DNA of 64,000 nucleotides, from NCBI GenBank assembly GCA_036346395.1, contig CM070615.1, positions 10,235,534-10,299,533 on the forward strand, given 5' to 3'. Shown in pieces: positions 1 to 11,977 of this stretch. The first letter of the stretch is position 1, and each line of letters starts with the position of its first letter. The DNA is from Hsuehochloa calcarea (Eukaryota; Streptophyta; Magnoliopsida; Poales; Poaceae). The notes under the pieces were generated by a model that had not been told where the DNA came from, did no database searches, and was given only the letters and a program-made list of their open reading frames with translations. Made by a program: the position numbers and the translations under genes.

Positions 1-600
1 AAGTTCTCCAAAAGTAGCTAAGCAATTTAGCATCACGATATGAAACTATAGTATTATGCACATCATGTAAGAGAATAACTTCGAAGAAGAATAAATCAGC
101 AATATTGGCATCATCATTGCTCTTATGACATGGTATAAAGTGGACCATCTTAAAAAATATATCAACAACCACGAATATATTGTCCCTCCCCTTCTTTGTT
201 CTAGGCAATTCTAAAACAAAGTCCATCGAAATATCTTTCTACGGAACGCTAGGAACAGGTAAAGACATGTATAAACTATGAGGATTAAGTCGTGACTTAG
301 CCCTTTGACATGTAGTGCAGCGAGTAACATAGCGCTCGACGTCCTGTGTCATCTTTTTCAAAAGAAATGATCATTAAGTGTATCCTCTGTTTTCTTCACG
401 CCAAAGTGTCCCATCAGCCTGCCTCCATGCACTTCCTGTAACAACAACAAACTAACGGAGCTAGCTGGAATGCATAGCTTGTTAACTCTAAACACAAACC
501 CATCATTAATGACAAATTTGTTCCACATTTTTCCTTCTTTACAATTCATCAATATATCCGTAAAATCAGCATCATGCACATATTGCTATTTAACAGTCTC
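1..600 (-). pseudogene. CRM-1 integrase fragment (HHCC zinc finger plus core start)
   Basis: This integrase segment inserts retroelement cDNA into the chromosome. Minus-strand ORF 579-358 carries the His-His half of the zinc finger (HGGRLMGHFG). After a frameshift near 358 another frame carries the Cys-Cys half (CTTCQ) and then the core opening [15 protein letters not shown]. The core continues through [14 protein letters not shown] and a D-containing block ([11 protein letters not shown]) to the window edge. One in-frame stop lies between the finger and the core. The C-terminal part and chromodomain-like tail are outside the window. The frameshift and stop mean it cannot make a full integrase as read. 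Confidence 0.8.
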
Positions 601-623
601 TAATCCAAAATTTTGAAGTCAAG

Positions 624-1205
624 TTATGTAAGCATGGTATATCTCCTAGACAAAGCATCATCAATAACATTCTCCTTTCCCTTTTTGTGTTTTATAATAT
701 AAGGAAAAGACTCAATAAATTTAACCCACTTTACATATCTACGGTTCAGTTTACATTGACTTCGAATATGCTTTAAAGATTCATGATAAGAATGTATAAC
801 AAATTCTTTGGACCATAAATAATGTTGCCAAGTTTCTAAAATTCGAAAGAATGCATACAACTCCTTATCATAAGTAGAATAGTTCAAACTAGGCTCGCTC
901 AATTTCTCACTGAAGTATGCTATAGGTTTACCTTCTTGTAACAACACACCATCTAAACCAATTCTGCTGGCATCACATTCTAATTCAAATGTCTTATTAG
1001 AATTAGAGAGTTGGAGTATTGGTGCATGTGTTAATTTATCTTTCAACGTGGTGAAGGCATTCTCCTATGTGGCGTTCCAAACAAATGGTACACCCTTCTT
1101 GTTGAGCTCATTCAATGGTGCAGCGATAGTGCTGAAATCCTTCACGAAGCGGCGATAGAATCCAGCAGTCCTAAAAGCTCCACACCTATGTGACCGTGTT
1201 AGGAG
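624..1205 (-). pseudogene. CRM-1 RT thumb and RNase H
   Basis: The upstream part (1205-1050) encodes the RT connection [11 protein letters not shown], followed by a stop just before [11 protein letters not shown]. The open frame 1046-624 (140 codons) is a Ty3-type RNase H, which removes RNA from the RNA-DNA hybrid during reverse transcription. It shows [25 protein letters not shown] and the ending [11 protein letters not shown]. These supply the expected first Asp, the Glu and the last Asp of the active site; the usual TDHKSL motif is altered to SYHESL, losing the third acidic residue. The RT part is separated from the rest of RT by the solo LTR at 1211-5383. Confidence 0.82.
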
Positions 1206-1210
1206 TCGGC

Positions 1211-4200
1211 TGTAATACCCCGATTAATTTTAAAGGAGGGAAAACATGAACGCAAAGAAATAGGAAAACTTTTACGAGGTTTTTCACAAAAATAAGACAA
1301 CCTGGGCCCAGGAGGGGAGGCCGGCCATAGGGGGGCGCCACTTCCCTCCCACAAACCCTAGCCGCCCCTCCCTCACCCCTTGGTGCGCCGCCCCCTGCCC
1401 CCTCACCTCCCCCATGCACCTCCCCTCCTGATCCAGTAGCTCCCCAGCGTGTTTTGCATCCATCGGTGCCTCCTCGTCGCTCTCGTTCAGGGCTACGAGG
1501 AAGGGAGAAGCCAGGCTGCACCGTTCGAGGGTGAGAAGCAGGAGGACCGGGAAGACGGAGTTCTTTGTGTGAGATCTTCAGCAAGCCTCGACCACGTCTT
1601 CACGGGGTAACGACGATCTTCCCGCTGGTTGAGGCCGGTTTGATCATTAGTTTTTACCGATTAGAGTTTCGTTGTGCTGTTGCGCGTAGATTCAGAAAAC
1701 TACTCTCTTTTTGTTCGTCAGGTTTCGTATAACTAGATTTTGAATCCGAGGTTAGGGTCTCCTAGAGAGTTGTAGGTCTCGTCGTTAGCTTTCAATAGAG
1801 TCCTGGATCACTCCATTTGGGGTTGGGGATCTCGAGTTATGAATTTTTCATCGATGCTGTTCCAGGTTTCTGTCGGGATACTGATAGATCGTAGAAAATA
1901 TTTAATAAGAATTAGATATTTTTGTAGGATTTCTAGAGTGATAAATATCACCCAATTCGGAGTTGTGGTCTAAAGGTTATATTGATTTATTTACCGCTGT
2001 CCAGAGAGTTTGACAAATGTTAGCAGTCGTCTTGTTTATAAACTAAGAGTAAGTTAAAAGTTGATTCAGAGATTTCACCTAACACGATTGTTGTATAAAA
2101 TTTCTTAATATTTCCATATTATTAAAAATCTTGAATTTTGGTTAATCCAATTAAAAGTTACGCATTTTATTCTACTGCAGTATTTTCTGTTTGATAGATT
2201 ATAGTGACAGAGTTTCATCTGATTATTAGACATAGAGGTTGGCCGAATTAGAACGTCTCACCAACTAGGTTATTGTAGAGGATTTCATTAACTTTTTAGA
2301 GAGTCTAAGATCACACCTTTTCGAGTTCTAGAGCAAACGTTATGAACGTTTTAATACTACTGTCCAGTATAGCTTCCATCTAGACTGTCGTTTAATTTGA
2401 GTAGAACAAATGTATAAACCTTGGGTTTTTGGAAGACGAGTTAAAGTGATGCGAGTAGTGTCTTCGTATCATATTATTTTTATGTAAGTAATTTAATTAT
2501 GTAGGAGGAGAGACTTCGGGATTAGTGGTAGCATCCTTGCCTCCTAACACATCGTAGCGCGAAAGGGAAGTACAATTGGATTGTCTTAATTGCTATTTGT
2601 TCCACATGATTGATGAATGTGAAATGGATGATTCTGGTATTAAATGTTCCCTTCATAATTGTTATACCATGATTCTCCGGTAATATGTTTACGTTCAACA
2701 TGTTCATTCATTCATTCACTGTTTATATTTATCCCACGGGAGTGGGATGTAAAGACCCATCATTCCAATATGGGCATGTAAGAACCACCATTCTAATGTG
2801 GAAAAAGTGGATCCCCATTATGAAACCATTCTTTAAATGGGCCTTGTATCCCCGCATTTTGGATAATACGGGCATGTGTGAACATCGACGGGTGTTCACT
2901 AGCTATACCAGTACAAGCAGAAGTGGAGGACATGCATTTCATTCATTCATTCATTCATACGGCTTCTACCATTCTACAATCTTATTCTGTATTGTGACTG
3001 TCAAGTTCTTTTTCAATGTTGTCCAAATTATATTGTTGTACTTGCTGAGTCGTTGACTCATTCTTGCCATGTTTATTTGCTTAGGTAGTCAATGAGGACA
3101 GCACGCTTGAGAGAGATTAGTCGCGCAACACTTCAATCACTTCACCATATTCACTTTTTAATTCGATGAACTTTTCATTACCTTTCGTTTGATATATATT
3201 TGATTGTAATAAATGGAGTTTGATGGTTGTTGTTATCCTTCCTTACGTTATGGTGGAATCAGTAATTGCCTAATGATCTTCGTATAGTGTAGGACCGTAA
3301 AGGCGACTAGAGGGGGGTGAATAGGCGCTTTCTCGATTTCTTCGCCTTAATCAAATTCAACATGAACTTTTCTCCTTTAGCTATGAAAGCTAAGAAGATC
3401 AGTACACGCACAGAGGAAGCCTTGTGCTGAATTCGATAACCCCCTTAACCACAAGACAGAAATGTGGAGAAATGATCTCACTGGGCTGGTCTGGACACTG
3501 GCGGTCTGACCGGTTGCCAAAGGGCGGTCTGACCAATTTAAATCGGTTCGACCGGCCGTTAACGGGCGGTCTGAATGCTGGCGGTCTGACCGCTGTATAT
3601 AAATCGGTCCGACCGATTTAGTCCAGAACCAAAACACAACGCCCAAATCCAAAACGAAATTTGGTCCAACTTTTGATTCAACCAATGAAACTTGACCAAA
3701 TTTGGAGCACACCTCCCTAAGGATATCTAATACCTATTTCTAGTGACGATCGAACAGATCCCCTTCGTAGAAACGATCTCTTAAGGTTTTACCAAAGAAG
3801 TGCACAAAACCTAGAAATATGAAAAACTTGATCCAACACTTGCTTGTGGGGGATTGATGATCTAGATGATTCTAGGAGTATTCCCACACATCAAAGCAAG
3901 GTAAAATCGGTCAAGAGACCAAGCATGAACACCCGGATCAAGGAAGCACCAAAATCAACAAAAGAGGGAAGAACACAAGAGAGACAATCGATCTCTTAAG
4001 CAAGCATCATAAGATTGATTGATCCAACAAGATGCTTACAAAGCCACTCCCTCAAGGAGGACAAGAGCTCACACAAAGAGCACACACACAATCTCTCCAA
4101 CCCTACCTTCTCCTCTCCTCTCCTCTCCAAACCCTAGAAAAAGGAGGAGGGGTCCAAATGAATGCTTGGGGGTTTTACATCTCCCCCTTTCTATTTATAG

Positions 4201-5383
4201 GAGAGGCTAGGGTTTCACACATGGGACCCACACACACATAGGACCCACTCACACAAATCTGTTGAAGCAATCGCCTGATCACCACGTGTAGGTTGATCAG
4301 CGGCTGTCATCACGTCGGCAAATCTCTCCCGTCCGAATCCCATCGGAATCTCCTAGAGACTTGCACCGACTTCCGCACCGCCTGATCCAACCAGCTGCAC
4401 CGAACTACCCGTTCGATCCATCTTGCCCTTTCTGCACCATGCTTGAGTCACACGACCTCACCCGGCATCCATGATCGTTCTGGACCTTAGCTCTCCAAGC
4501 GTAGTCCCGATCCACCTCACCGTTGACGTCGTTGACCTGCAAGCCACCTACACAACAATAGACAAACAAATCGTCTTCGGAAACAAGTTCTTCACAACTT
4601 GACCCACGTTAGTTCAACAATGCAATATGCAACAATAAAGCATTGACATCCATACAATAAACACAATCAAAACACAACAATGCCAAAATGGCTAACCTCC
4701 AAGTGATCGGCGATCGATCACTTGAACGGCGATCAGGCCGATTTCGAGCGGTCCGACCGATTTCAGGCCGGTCGGACCGATTCCATAACGGCGGTCGGAC
4801 CGCCCGAAATGACTTAACCAAATTTTCATCTTGAAAATCCGAAACCTTCTGGAATTTTCAAATGAATAGAACTTTTGACTAGGAGCTCCAAAAATAATGT
4901 GACCACATCCAGGAGACTCCCTCACCTGCCTACACATCCTATTTTTGGCTTAGCTTCAAAAACCACTTTGAAACAGATCCGATCGGACCGGCACACACGG
5001 CCGATCGGACCTCTCCACGGGCGGTCTGACCGCCCATGTCACCGGTCAGACCACCTGTGGTCTGACAGAACTAAAGCAAAACCGAAAACGTGAGATTTTG
5101 CAAACCAACAAAGCCATTGCCAATTGACTCATCATCCTAAGATTATGCACATATCCTCACGATATCCACATATAGTCTAACGATAGATTTAACCTAAATG
5201 ATTTGATGTGATTGAATAATTAGAACTTTGAAACATTATTGAATTCCGATATAACCCATAACTTCATTATATAGTTGTTGCTCTTTTATGATTATTAGTG
5301 GAAAGATTCTTGAAATTTATTCATGGCATTACTTGAAGTAGATTTAGGTAATATCTTGGCTTCCGCATAGCCAGGGTGTTACA
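1211..5383 (+). mobile_element. Solo LTR of a Tekay-like gypsy family, itself interrupted
   Basis: The block begins TGTAATACCCCG and ends GGGTGTTACA, and is flanked on both sides by TCGGC (1206-1210 and 5384-5388), a perfect 5-bp target duplication inside CRM-1 RT. Without the nested LTR at 3288-5170 it is about 2.3 kb, similar to the Tekay-type LTR at 38450. It shares two sequence hallmarks with that LTR: a hairpin around CCACGGGAGTGG (2731-2748) and the inverted repeat TGAGTCGTTGACTCA (3046-3060). No internal region remains, so it is a solo LTR formed by LTR-LTR recombination. No protein is encoded; short ORFs here are not gene-like. Confidence 0.9.
3288..5170 (-). mobile_element. Solo LTR of the SIRE-like Copia family (divergent subfamily)
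   Basis: In plus orientation it begins TGTAGGACCGTAAAGGCG and ends CACGATATCCACA, the reverse complement of the LTR type at 11978. It is flanked by TATAG on both sides (3283-3287 and 5171-5175). It is 1883 bp and carries three clusters of CGGTC-N-GACCG-like motifs (about 3490-3620, 4725-4805 and 4980-5065), as the other copies do. A minus-strand TATA box (TATAAATAG) lies at about 4189-4198. It sits inside the solo LTR 1211-5383, which sits inside CRM-1. Confidence 0.9.
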
Positions 5384-5388
5384 TCGGC

Positions 5389-6187
5389 CAACTCTGTATT
5401 GCTTTAACCTTAGCTTGATCAACTTCAATTCCCTATGGAGTAACAACATAGCCAAGAAACACGACTCGATCGGTGCAAAAGGTGCACTTATCAAGGTTAC
5501 TGAATAAACGTGCACCACGTAAAGCATTAAAAATAGCACATAAATGGTCAAGATGTTCCTATAATAATTTGCTATATATCAATATATCATCAAAATAAAC
5601 CACCACAAATCTACCAATGAAAGCACGCAAAACTTCGTTCATTAGTCTCATGTAGGTTCTAGGTGCATTAGTTAAACCAAAATGCATTACTAACACTCAT
5701 ATAACCCGAACTTAGTTTTAAATGCCGTTTTTCATTCATCGCCTAATTTCATGCAAATTTGATGATATCCACTACACAAATCAACATTGGAGAAGACAAC
5801 AGAGCCACTCAATTCATCAAGCATATCATCTAACCTAGGAATAGGATGATGGTACCTAATGGTGATATTATTGATTGCTCTACAATCCACACACATGCGC
5901 CATGATCTGTCTTTCTTAGGCACTAAAATGACCGGAACAGTATAAGGACTAGGAGATTCACACACATACCCTTTATCAAGTAATTCTTAAACTTAGCGCT
6001 GAATTTCTTTAGTTTCTTCTGAATTGGTCATGTATGGTGCGTGGTTGGGTAATGATGCGCCAGGAATTAAATCAATTTGATACTTAATCCCTCGAAGCGG
6101 TGGTAACCCCAGTGGTATGTCCTTTGGAAAGACGTCTTTGTACCCCTTTAAAATGTTAGTGATAGCAGGACGCAAAGAAGAAGGTAT
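5389..6187 (-). pseudogene. CRM-1 reverse transcriptase, fingers and palm
   Basis: RT copies element RNA into DNA. The minus strand shows the N-terminal linker ([22 protein letters not shown]), then [18 protein letters not shown], the palm motif [15 protein letters not shown] and SGYHQI. Further left, other frames encode the YFDD-type block (about 5580-5610) and the CTFCTDRV / LGYVVTP region (about 5390-5500). It is broken by frameshifts near 5730 and 5990 and by stops. The remaining RT connection is at 1205-1050, beyond the solo LTR. The closest visible relative is the RT of CRM-2 at 24310-25062. Confidence 0.82.
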
Positions 6188-6189
6188 AT

Positions 6190-6818
6190 CCTAAAATGAA
6201 AACAAAGATTCTTTGCAAACTAATGCATAGCAAACATAATCACTAACATCTAATTTAGTCATATAAGATTTAGTAGCAAGAAAACTAACACCTTTCAATT
6301 TAATTTCTTTATTCTTCACATGAGCAGATTTAGGTTCTTTATTCTTATGTTGCTCAAGCTCTTTTGTTACGAATTGATTTTTGCTCTTAGCATTCTCTAG
6401 ATTTTTCTCTCTACTAGCTCTAGCAAGTTCATCTTTAATAATTTGTTCAGGAGACATAGGATACATCACAATTTTCTTTCCTTTGAACATGAGAGAGTAT
6501 TGATTATTCCTACCATGATGCACACAATCAGTATCGTATTGTCAAGATCTTTCTAATAACAATGAACAAGCTTGCATAGGAACAACGTCGCAATCAACAT
6601 AATCATGGTATGAACCCATAGAAAAGATTAATCCCACCATCCTGTTACCTTCAACTTACCACTGTTGTTGAACCATTGAATATGGTATGGGTGGGGATGA
6701 GGGTTGGTCGGCAAAACAAACTTCTCCACCATATCCATACTTGTCAAATTGTTGTAACTCCTACCATCAATAATTATATGAATCGAGTGTTCCTTGACAA
6801 CGTTCTTGATTTGGAACA
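6190..6818 (-). pseudogene. CRM-1 protease and protease-RT linker
   Basis: The frame 6819-6628 carries the aspartic protease active-site region HIIIDGRSYNNL, with D-G-R where relatives have D-G-G, followed by HPHPYHIQWFNNSGK. The frame 6523-6191 carries the C-terminal protease/linker part: HHGRNNQYSLMFKGKK, then a Lys-rich linker and VMYPMSPEQI. The protease normally cuts the Gag-Pol polyprotein into working units. The gene is broken between these frames, and the 5' portion is separated by the solo LTR at 6819-8630; the protein resumes at 8635-8631 on the far side. Confidence 0.8.
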
Positions 6819-8630
6819 TGTGGATATCATGGGAATATGCTCCAGATCTTAGGATGATGTGACAATTGGCAATGGCGTTTACGGTTTGTCATTTCACGAG
6901 TTTTTGACAAAGTGTCAGGCTTTCTGGACAGGGACGGTCCGACCGGTCCTTGCACGGCGGTCCGACTGGTCCCAAATCGGTCGGACCGGCCATGTGGGGC
7001 GGTCGGACCGACGGTGACCTAAAAGTGGTCAAAACGAGCTGGGCCAAAAATAGGTGTTGTAGGCAAGTGAGGGGATCCCAATGCACTTGGTCTCATGATT
7101 TTTGGAGTCTCCAGTAAGAAGTTCTATTCGTTTTTAATTTCCAGAAGGTTTCGGAATTTCAGGGTATAAATTTGGCTAAGTCCCAAGGCGGTCCGACCGC
7201 TCACGAGAGCGGTCCGACCGTTAAGGCGGTCCGACCGGCTCACATGGAGCGGTCAAACCGGTATTGACTTGAACGTCGGCCAACTTCGTGGCGATGTTTT
7301 GTTAGGTCAAAGTCATTGGTTCCATGGCATATGATTTGCATGATGCATGTTTTGACTAACATGGGTCAAGTTGTGAAGAACTTGTTCCCGAATTCGTATT
7401 TGCTTATCTATGGTTGTGCAGGTTGCTTGGTGGTCAACGACGGTCAACGGCGAGGAGGATCGGGACTAGACTTGGAGAGTTGAGGTCCAGAACGATCGAC
7501 GATGCCGGGTGAGGTTAATGACTCAAGCGTTACACAAGATGGACAAGGGTGACCTATTGGCAAATCCATGGCGCATGGTGAAGCGGTTTAGATCAAAAGG
7601 TTAAAGACGGCGCTTTGCGAAGCGTGCGTGTGTGACCCGTTTGTTAGTGGGCCTTAACGGGAGCCCAATTGAGTCAAACTCTAGAGAGTTCTAGGCCTCC
7701 ACTATAAATAGGAGGAGGTGGGGGCTGCACCCCGTCTCTCGCTGTTTTTCACCTCTTTTGTTGTCTTCAAACCCTAATTGGCTTAGGGAGAGTTGAGGTG
7801 GAGGCTAGGGCTTTTCATGGTTTGAGGAAAATTTCGTGATCTTGGATTGACCACTGATCCATGATGGTGTGCGTGTAATCCAGCAACGATCACGTTCTCA
7901 ATCTATGCAAGGTTTGCTTGAGATAAGTCTCTTTTCGTTCTTGCTATCGATTTCGTGATTTTAGGGCTTTCTTTGATCCGCGAGTTTGTGATTGATTCGT
8001 TCACGTGAATTAGCTTGCTGTGATATGTGTGAATCTATCTAGCATCATCTTGATCATCAATCTCTCACGAACAAACACTAGGATCAAGTTTTCGTTCTTG
8101 CCCGGGTTTAGGCCTTCTGTTATTCAATTGGCAATTGCTTAGGATCTATCCAAGAATTATCATAATATTCGATTGGAATATGTCCTCAATAGCATAGAGA
8201 AGGTGTATGCAAAGTTTCATAAAGATTGGAGTTGAGAATCAAAAGTTTCACCTAATTGCAACCGTCATCGGTGATTTTCTTGTTTGGATCGTTGCGAGTC
8301 GGCGGTCCGATCGCCATCATCACCGGTCAGACCGATTTTGGAGCGGTCCGACCGCCAGTACAACAGCGGTCAGACCGCCCGGCAATCGGTCCAACCGGCT
8401 GGGTCCAGAGGTCAGACCGCCATTGCTTTGAGATTTTGCAATCTTAGTTGTTTTTGTTATTTTGCTTAAGGGATTTAATTGGATTCAATACTAATCTTCC
8501 GCTGTACTGGTATATTGATCTTCATAGCTTCCTAATAGCTATTGGAGTGAAATTGTGTTGAATTCATTATTTGGGAAAAAGTGAGCGTGCTCCTATCCAC
8601 CCCCCCTCTAGTCGCCTTTTCGGTCCAACA
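6819..8630 (+). mobile_element. Solo LTR of the SIRE-like Copia family
   Basis: It starts TGTGGATATCATGGGA and ends CGGTCCAACA, with the duplication GAACA on both sides (6814-6818 and 8631-8635), inside the CRM-1 protease coding region. At 1812 bp it is shorter than the 2012-bp LTRs of the full element at 11978. A TATA box (TATAAATA) is at 7703-7710. Palindrome clusters lie at about 6930-7017, 7185-7260 and 8300-8420. No protein is encoded. Confidence 0.93.
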
Positions 8631-8635
8631 GAACA

Positions 8636-9906
8636 ACTTATGGCGCTGATTTTGCTAGGTACGAGAAACTTGAGCACTTAGTATGCGTTGCACTATAATG
8701 CTCAAATACTTATCAGTATCTTCAGTGCCAACATGTTCCTCTACATGATTAGATTCATCGTCATGTCCTGCAGGGTCAGTTGCAAGCATAGTATATGTTT
8801 CATCATCAAAATCACTAGCAGAGGAATACCCACGATCATCACGTATAATTAGTACATGCTTGTTTGGACAGTCCCACATCATGTGTCCATAGCCTTTGCA
8901 ACGATGGCATTGAACGTGCTTAGTTCATCCTGTTGAAGCAACCGAAGAGAAGGTTTTTTGCAGAAGCTTGTGGTGCTGATTTGGCTGCTTCAGAAACTCG
9001 TGGTGCTGAATTTAAAGTAGTAGGGCGCTGCTTGTTGTTGGAGGATAACGGTGGTGGTACCATAGTAGACGGGGCAGTAGGGCTGTGTGGCATCCATGAG
9101 TTTGTGCGACCTGCAGAAGAATTAGATCGTGTCCTCGTCTGGCATCCCTGCAATTCACGTTCAGCTTTGCAAACAAGATGAAACAATATAGTAATAGAGT
9201 TGTAATCTTTATAATTAAGGATGTTTTGAATTTCTCGATTCAACCCTCCCAAAAACCTAGCCATTGATGCCTCCCCGTTTTCAACTAAACCACAATGCAA
9301 CATACCAATTTATAATTCTTGATAGTAGTCTTCCATATACTTTATACCTTGTTGTAAGCGTTGTAATTTATTTAACAAATCACGAGCATAATATGAGGGA
9401 ACAAATCGATGCCGCATAAGCAATTTTAAAGCCTCCCAAGTGTTTGGTGTGTTATTGGGATGTTGGTGGCAATGTTCTCTCCACCAAACAGAAGTAAAGT
9501 CAGTAAATTCACTAGTAGCAGCCCTAACTCATCTATTCTCAGTAAATTCATGCAAGTAAATTTTGATCAACAGCTAGTTCCCAATTAAGATATCCATCAG
9601 GATCATATTTACCATTAAAAGAGGGTATAGTAAAATTAACCTTAGCAAAAGAATCATCGTGGCCACGTACCTCACGTCGGAGGGGGTCTCGTCGCATACC
9701 TTGTCGATTAAAATACAACTATCGATGAACTCGATCGTTGTTTTTGTTACCCATGTCATCGGCCTTGGTATCAGCCACGTAGTCGAATTCATCTTGTCCC
9801 TTTGCCGGCGCAGCAGGGGAACATCAGTGGATGCTTGGGCAATCTCCTCAAGGCGTGCCATAATGCCTGCCAAAAAAGTGTTAGTGACGCCTTGCGCTCT
9901 CTCCAT
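8636..9906 (-). pseudogene. CRM-1 gag (capsid and CCHC zinc knuckle)
   Basis: Gag forms the virus-like particle and binds element RNA. Minus-strand pieces: an N-terminal part (9906-9574, starting MERAQGV), a degraded capsid part (9570-9310) that resembles CRM-3 gag, a C-terminal capsid part (9303-8920, with MARFLGGLNREIQNIL and LFHLVCKAEREL), and a zinc-knuckle segment around 8930-8870 whose end reads CPNKHVLIIR. The acidic linker to protease follows, to 8640. At least four frame changes or stops are present. The gene order gag-protease-RT is kept. Confidence 0.8.
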
Positions 9907-11133
9907 TACAGCGAGCGTGGCGTTTCTCTCAATCTGGAAGCCCTCAAGTTAACCAAGTCGCTCATTTATGACCCTGACATCCTCCTCAAGACCCTCCGTA
10001 CGAAGGTTCATGAGGCGCCAGAAATGTTATACGATTGCCTTCGTACGAGGAGTATGAGATGTATCCTCATCCGAAAGCTTTGCAGAACCTATCATTGTTA
10101 GCAAATCATAAGAATATATCCCTAACAACTACTAGGATGTGGTGGTTCAAAAGTCGCTCACACTCAAGCCTTCTATCGAATTCGTACCAATTCTTACCAA
10201 GCACACATGGGTGATCAGCAACCAGCGGTGTCAACGTATCTTCGAAGATTGGATGGAGCGATTTCCAGGTGAAGCTCAGCCTGTACAGTGTATAAAAGGT
10301 GTACCTGGGAAGGCTCAAGTATGGTAGCAAGGAGCAGCAATAATCAAATCAGAGAATGCAAGTTGAAAAATGGCTCAACGCCGGTTAGTGCTGGTCCTAG
10401 GCTAGACCGTACTAGAGACACGAGCCTAGAATACAAATGAAATTATAGCATGGCAGAACTAGAGAACGTCGCACACGGAGTTCGAAAGCTCGAAAAAGGA
10501 TGACATCTTCATGAGGAACCTTAGAATCACTTGTAAAATGGCTCTGTCCATTTTGAGTAAATTATGAGAAACTTGATTTTTTTTGCCTTGCGGACCCATT
10601 TTGAGGCCCTAAACAACGTTTTTTGGAGACTTTTTTCACTGTATCTTCTCGTTTTCTTTCCAACGGATCAAGAATCACCCCAATCGGAGGTCGTATGCAA
10701 AAGTTGCAAATTTTTTATTCTTCTTTTTGCGAACGACATGCTATTTTGGTTGTCTCCGAATTGGGCAAGGTTTCCTTATCCGAGACCAACTAGGGCAAAT
10801 CCTCCCTAGATGGTGTGTCCGATTCCTAGCTGAAGTCGGTGTCTTTCTCTTCCTTTTATTCCCTTACCATGGCAGATCGAACCCAACAGCAATGGCGAGA
10901 CCAAATGTGAGCAGAACTCGAAATTCCAAAGGAACTAGACACTAAGACTAGCAAAGGACACGGCGATGCGACTGAAAGTTCAACAATACAATGCACTGAA
11001 AAGAAAAATTGCTAGTCTAAGACTGGTTTGGATAGGATGATCTACTACTATTTTGTTTTTGTTTTTGTGTGCTATAGGTAAAGAAAAGTAATCTAATCTG
11101 TGGTAAATTGGAAATTCTCACCGAGCAACCATG
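9907..11133 (-). other. CRM-1 5' untranslated leader
   Basis: This is about 1.2 kb between the primer binding site and gag on the minus strand. No convincing protein is seen; the ORFs in it are short and lack known motifs. A long leader is also present in CRM-2 and CRM-3, so the position is consistent. It contains T-rich tracts around 10570-10630. Confidence 0.6.
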
Positions 11134-11148
11134 AGCTCTTATACCACT
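11134..11148 (-). other. CRM-1 primer binding site
   Basis: On the minus strand the sequence directly after the LTR end (CCTGCATCA) reads AGTGGTATAAGAGCT. This matches the initiator-Met-tRNA primer site TGGTATCAGAGC with one substitution. It sets the end of the CRM-1 5' LTR at 11149. Confidence 0.8.
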
Positions 11149-11977
11149 TGATGCAGGCGAGGTACCCGATCTTCCGATGAGATTGATAACTATCGATTTT
11201 GGTGGAGGTGACTCTCGCGATCCGACTACAACTGTACGACGACGCTTGCATCTTAGCAATCGTTGAACCAACTCCGAGATGTTATCGGCCTTGCTGGAAG
11301 CGCGATCAACCTGAACATGAAGTTCAATCCCTACGAGCAATCGAAGAAGTAGCAAAAAAAAGATATAGGCAATATGATATTGCGAATAAGATTGTAGTGT
11401 AGATGGTATTGAAAAACAAAGGTGGGATCCCGAAGGCTGTCTTGACAGGTGGTCGTCCGACAGAACTGAAGAACAGAAGTTTGCACAATAGCTATACCTA
11501 AATTCAACAAAAATCCAAGTTCTAGCAAAAGGATGCGGCAGCTCCTATATGGGAAGACGACCAGGGGTGGCAGCCAGGGAAGTGGACGCACGCCCCTAGG
11601 GTTACAACGCCCATGGGCCCAATTGGAGGTAGCGCAATACCCTTTTGACTCAGGCTCAGAAATAGATATTATCTATTTTGATGATTGTGGCCAGATCAGA
11701 TGGAATTTGAAGATGAAATTGGATCCGTTGGAAAGTGGAGTTGATAAGCTTTCTATGAAGTCCAAGAACGTCCCAAACGGAGTCCATATGAAGAAGTTAC
11801 GACCGTTTAAATTTAGTACTATCGCGGCAGTCCGAATCTGAATTCAGAACGAGCCCAACTCGAGCTCTTGCTTGACTCAGACCCAAAGTGACGTGGTGAC
11901 CTCCATCATGCATTCCATGCATGTCCATAACTCCACATGCCTCTCCTTCGTCCTTTCTGATGTTCCTAAGCACAATT
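11149..11977 (-). repeat. CRM-1 5' LTR, downstream part
   Basis: This is the 3' portion of the CRM-1 5' LTR on the minus strand. It runs to the primer binding site and is split from the LTR start (28399-28221) by the Copia element. The two parts together give about 1.0 kb, matching the 904-1000 bp LTRs of CRM-2 and CRM-3. The last five bases (CAATT, 11973-11977) are duplicated at 28221-28225. Confidence 0.82.
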
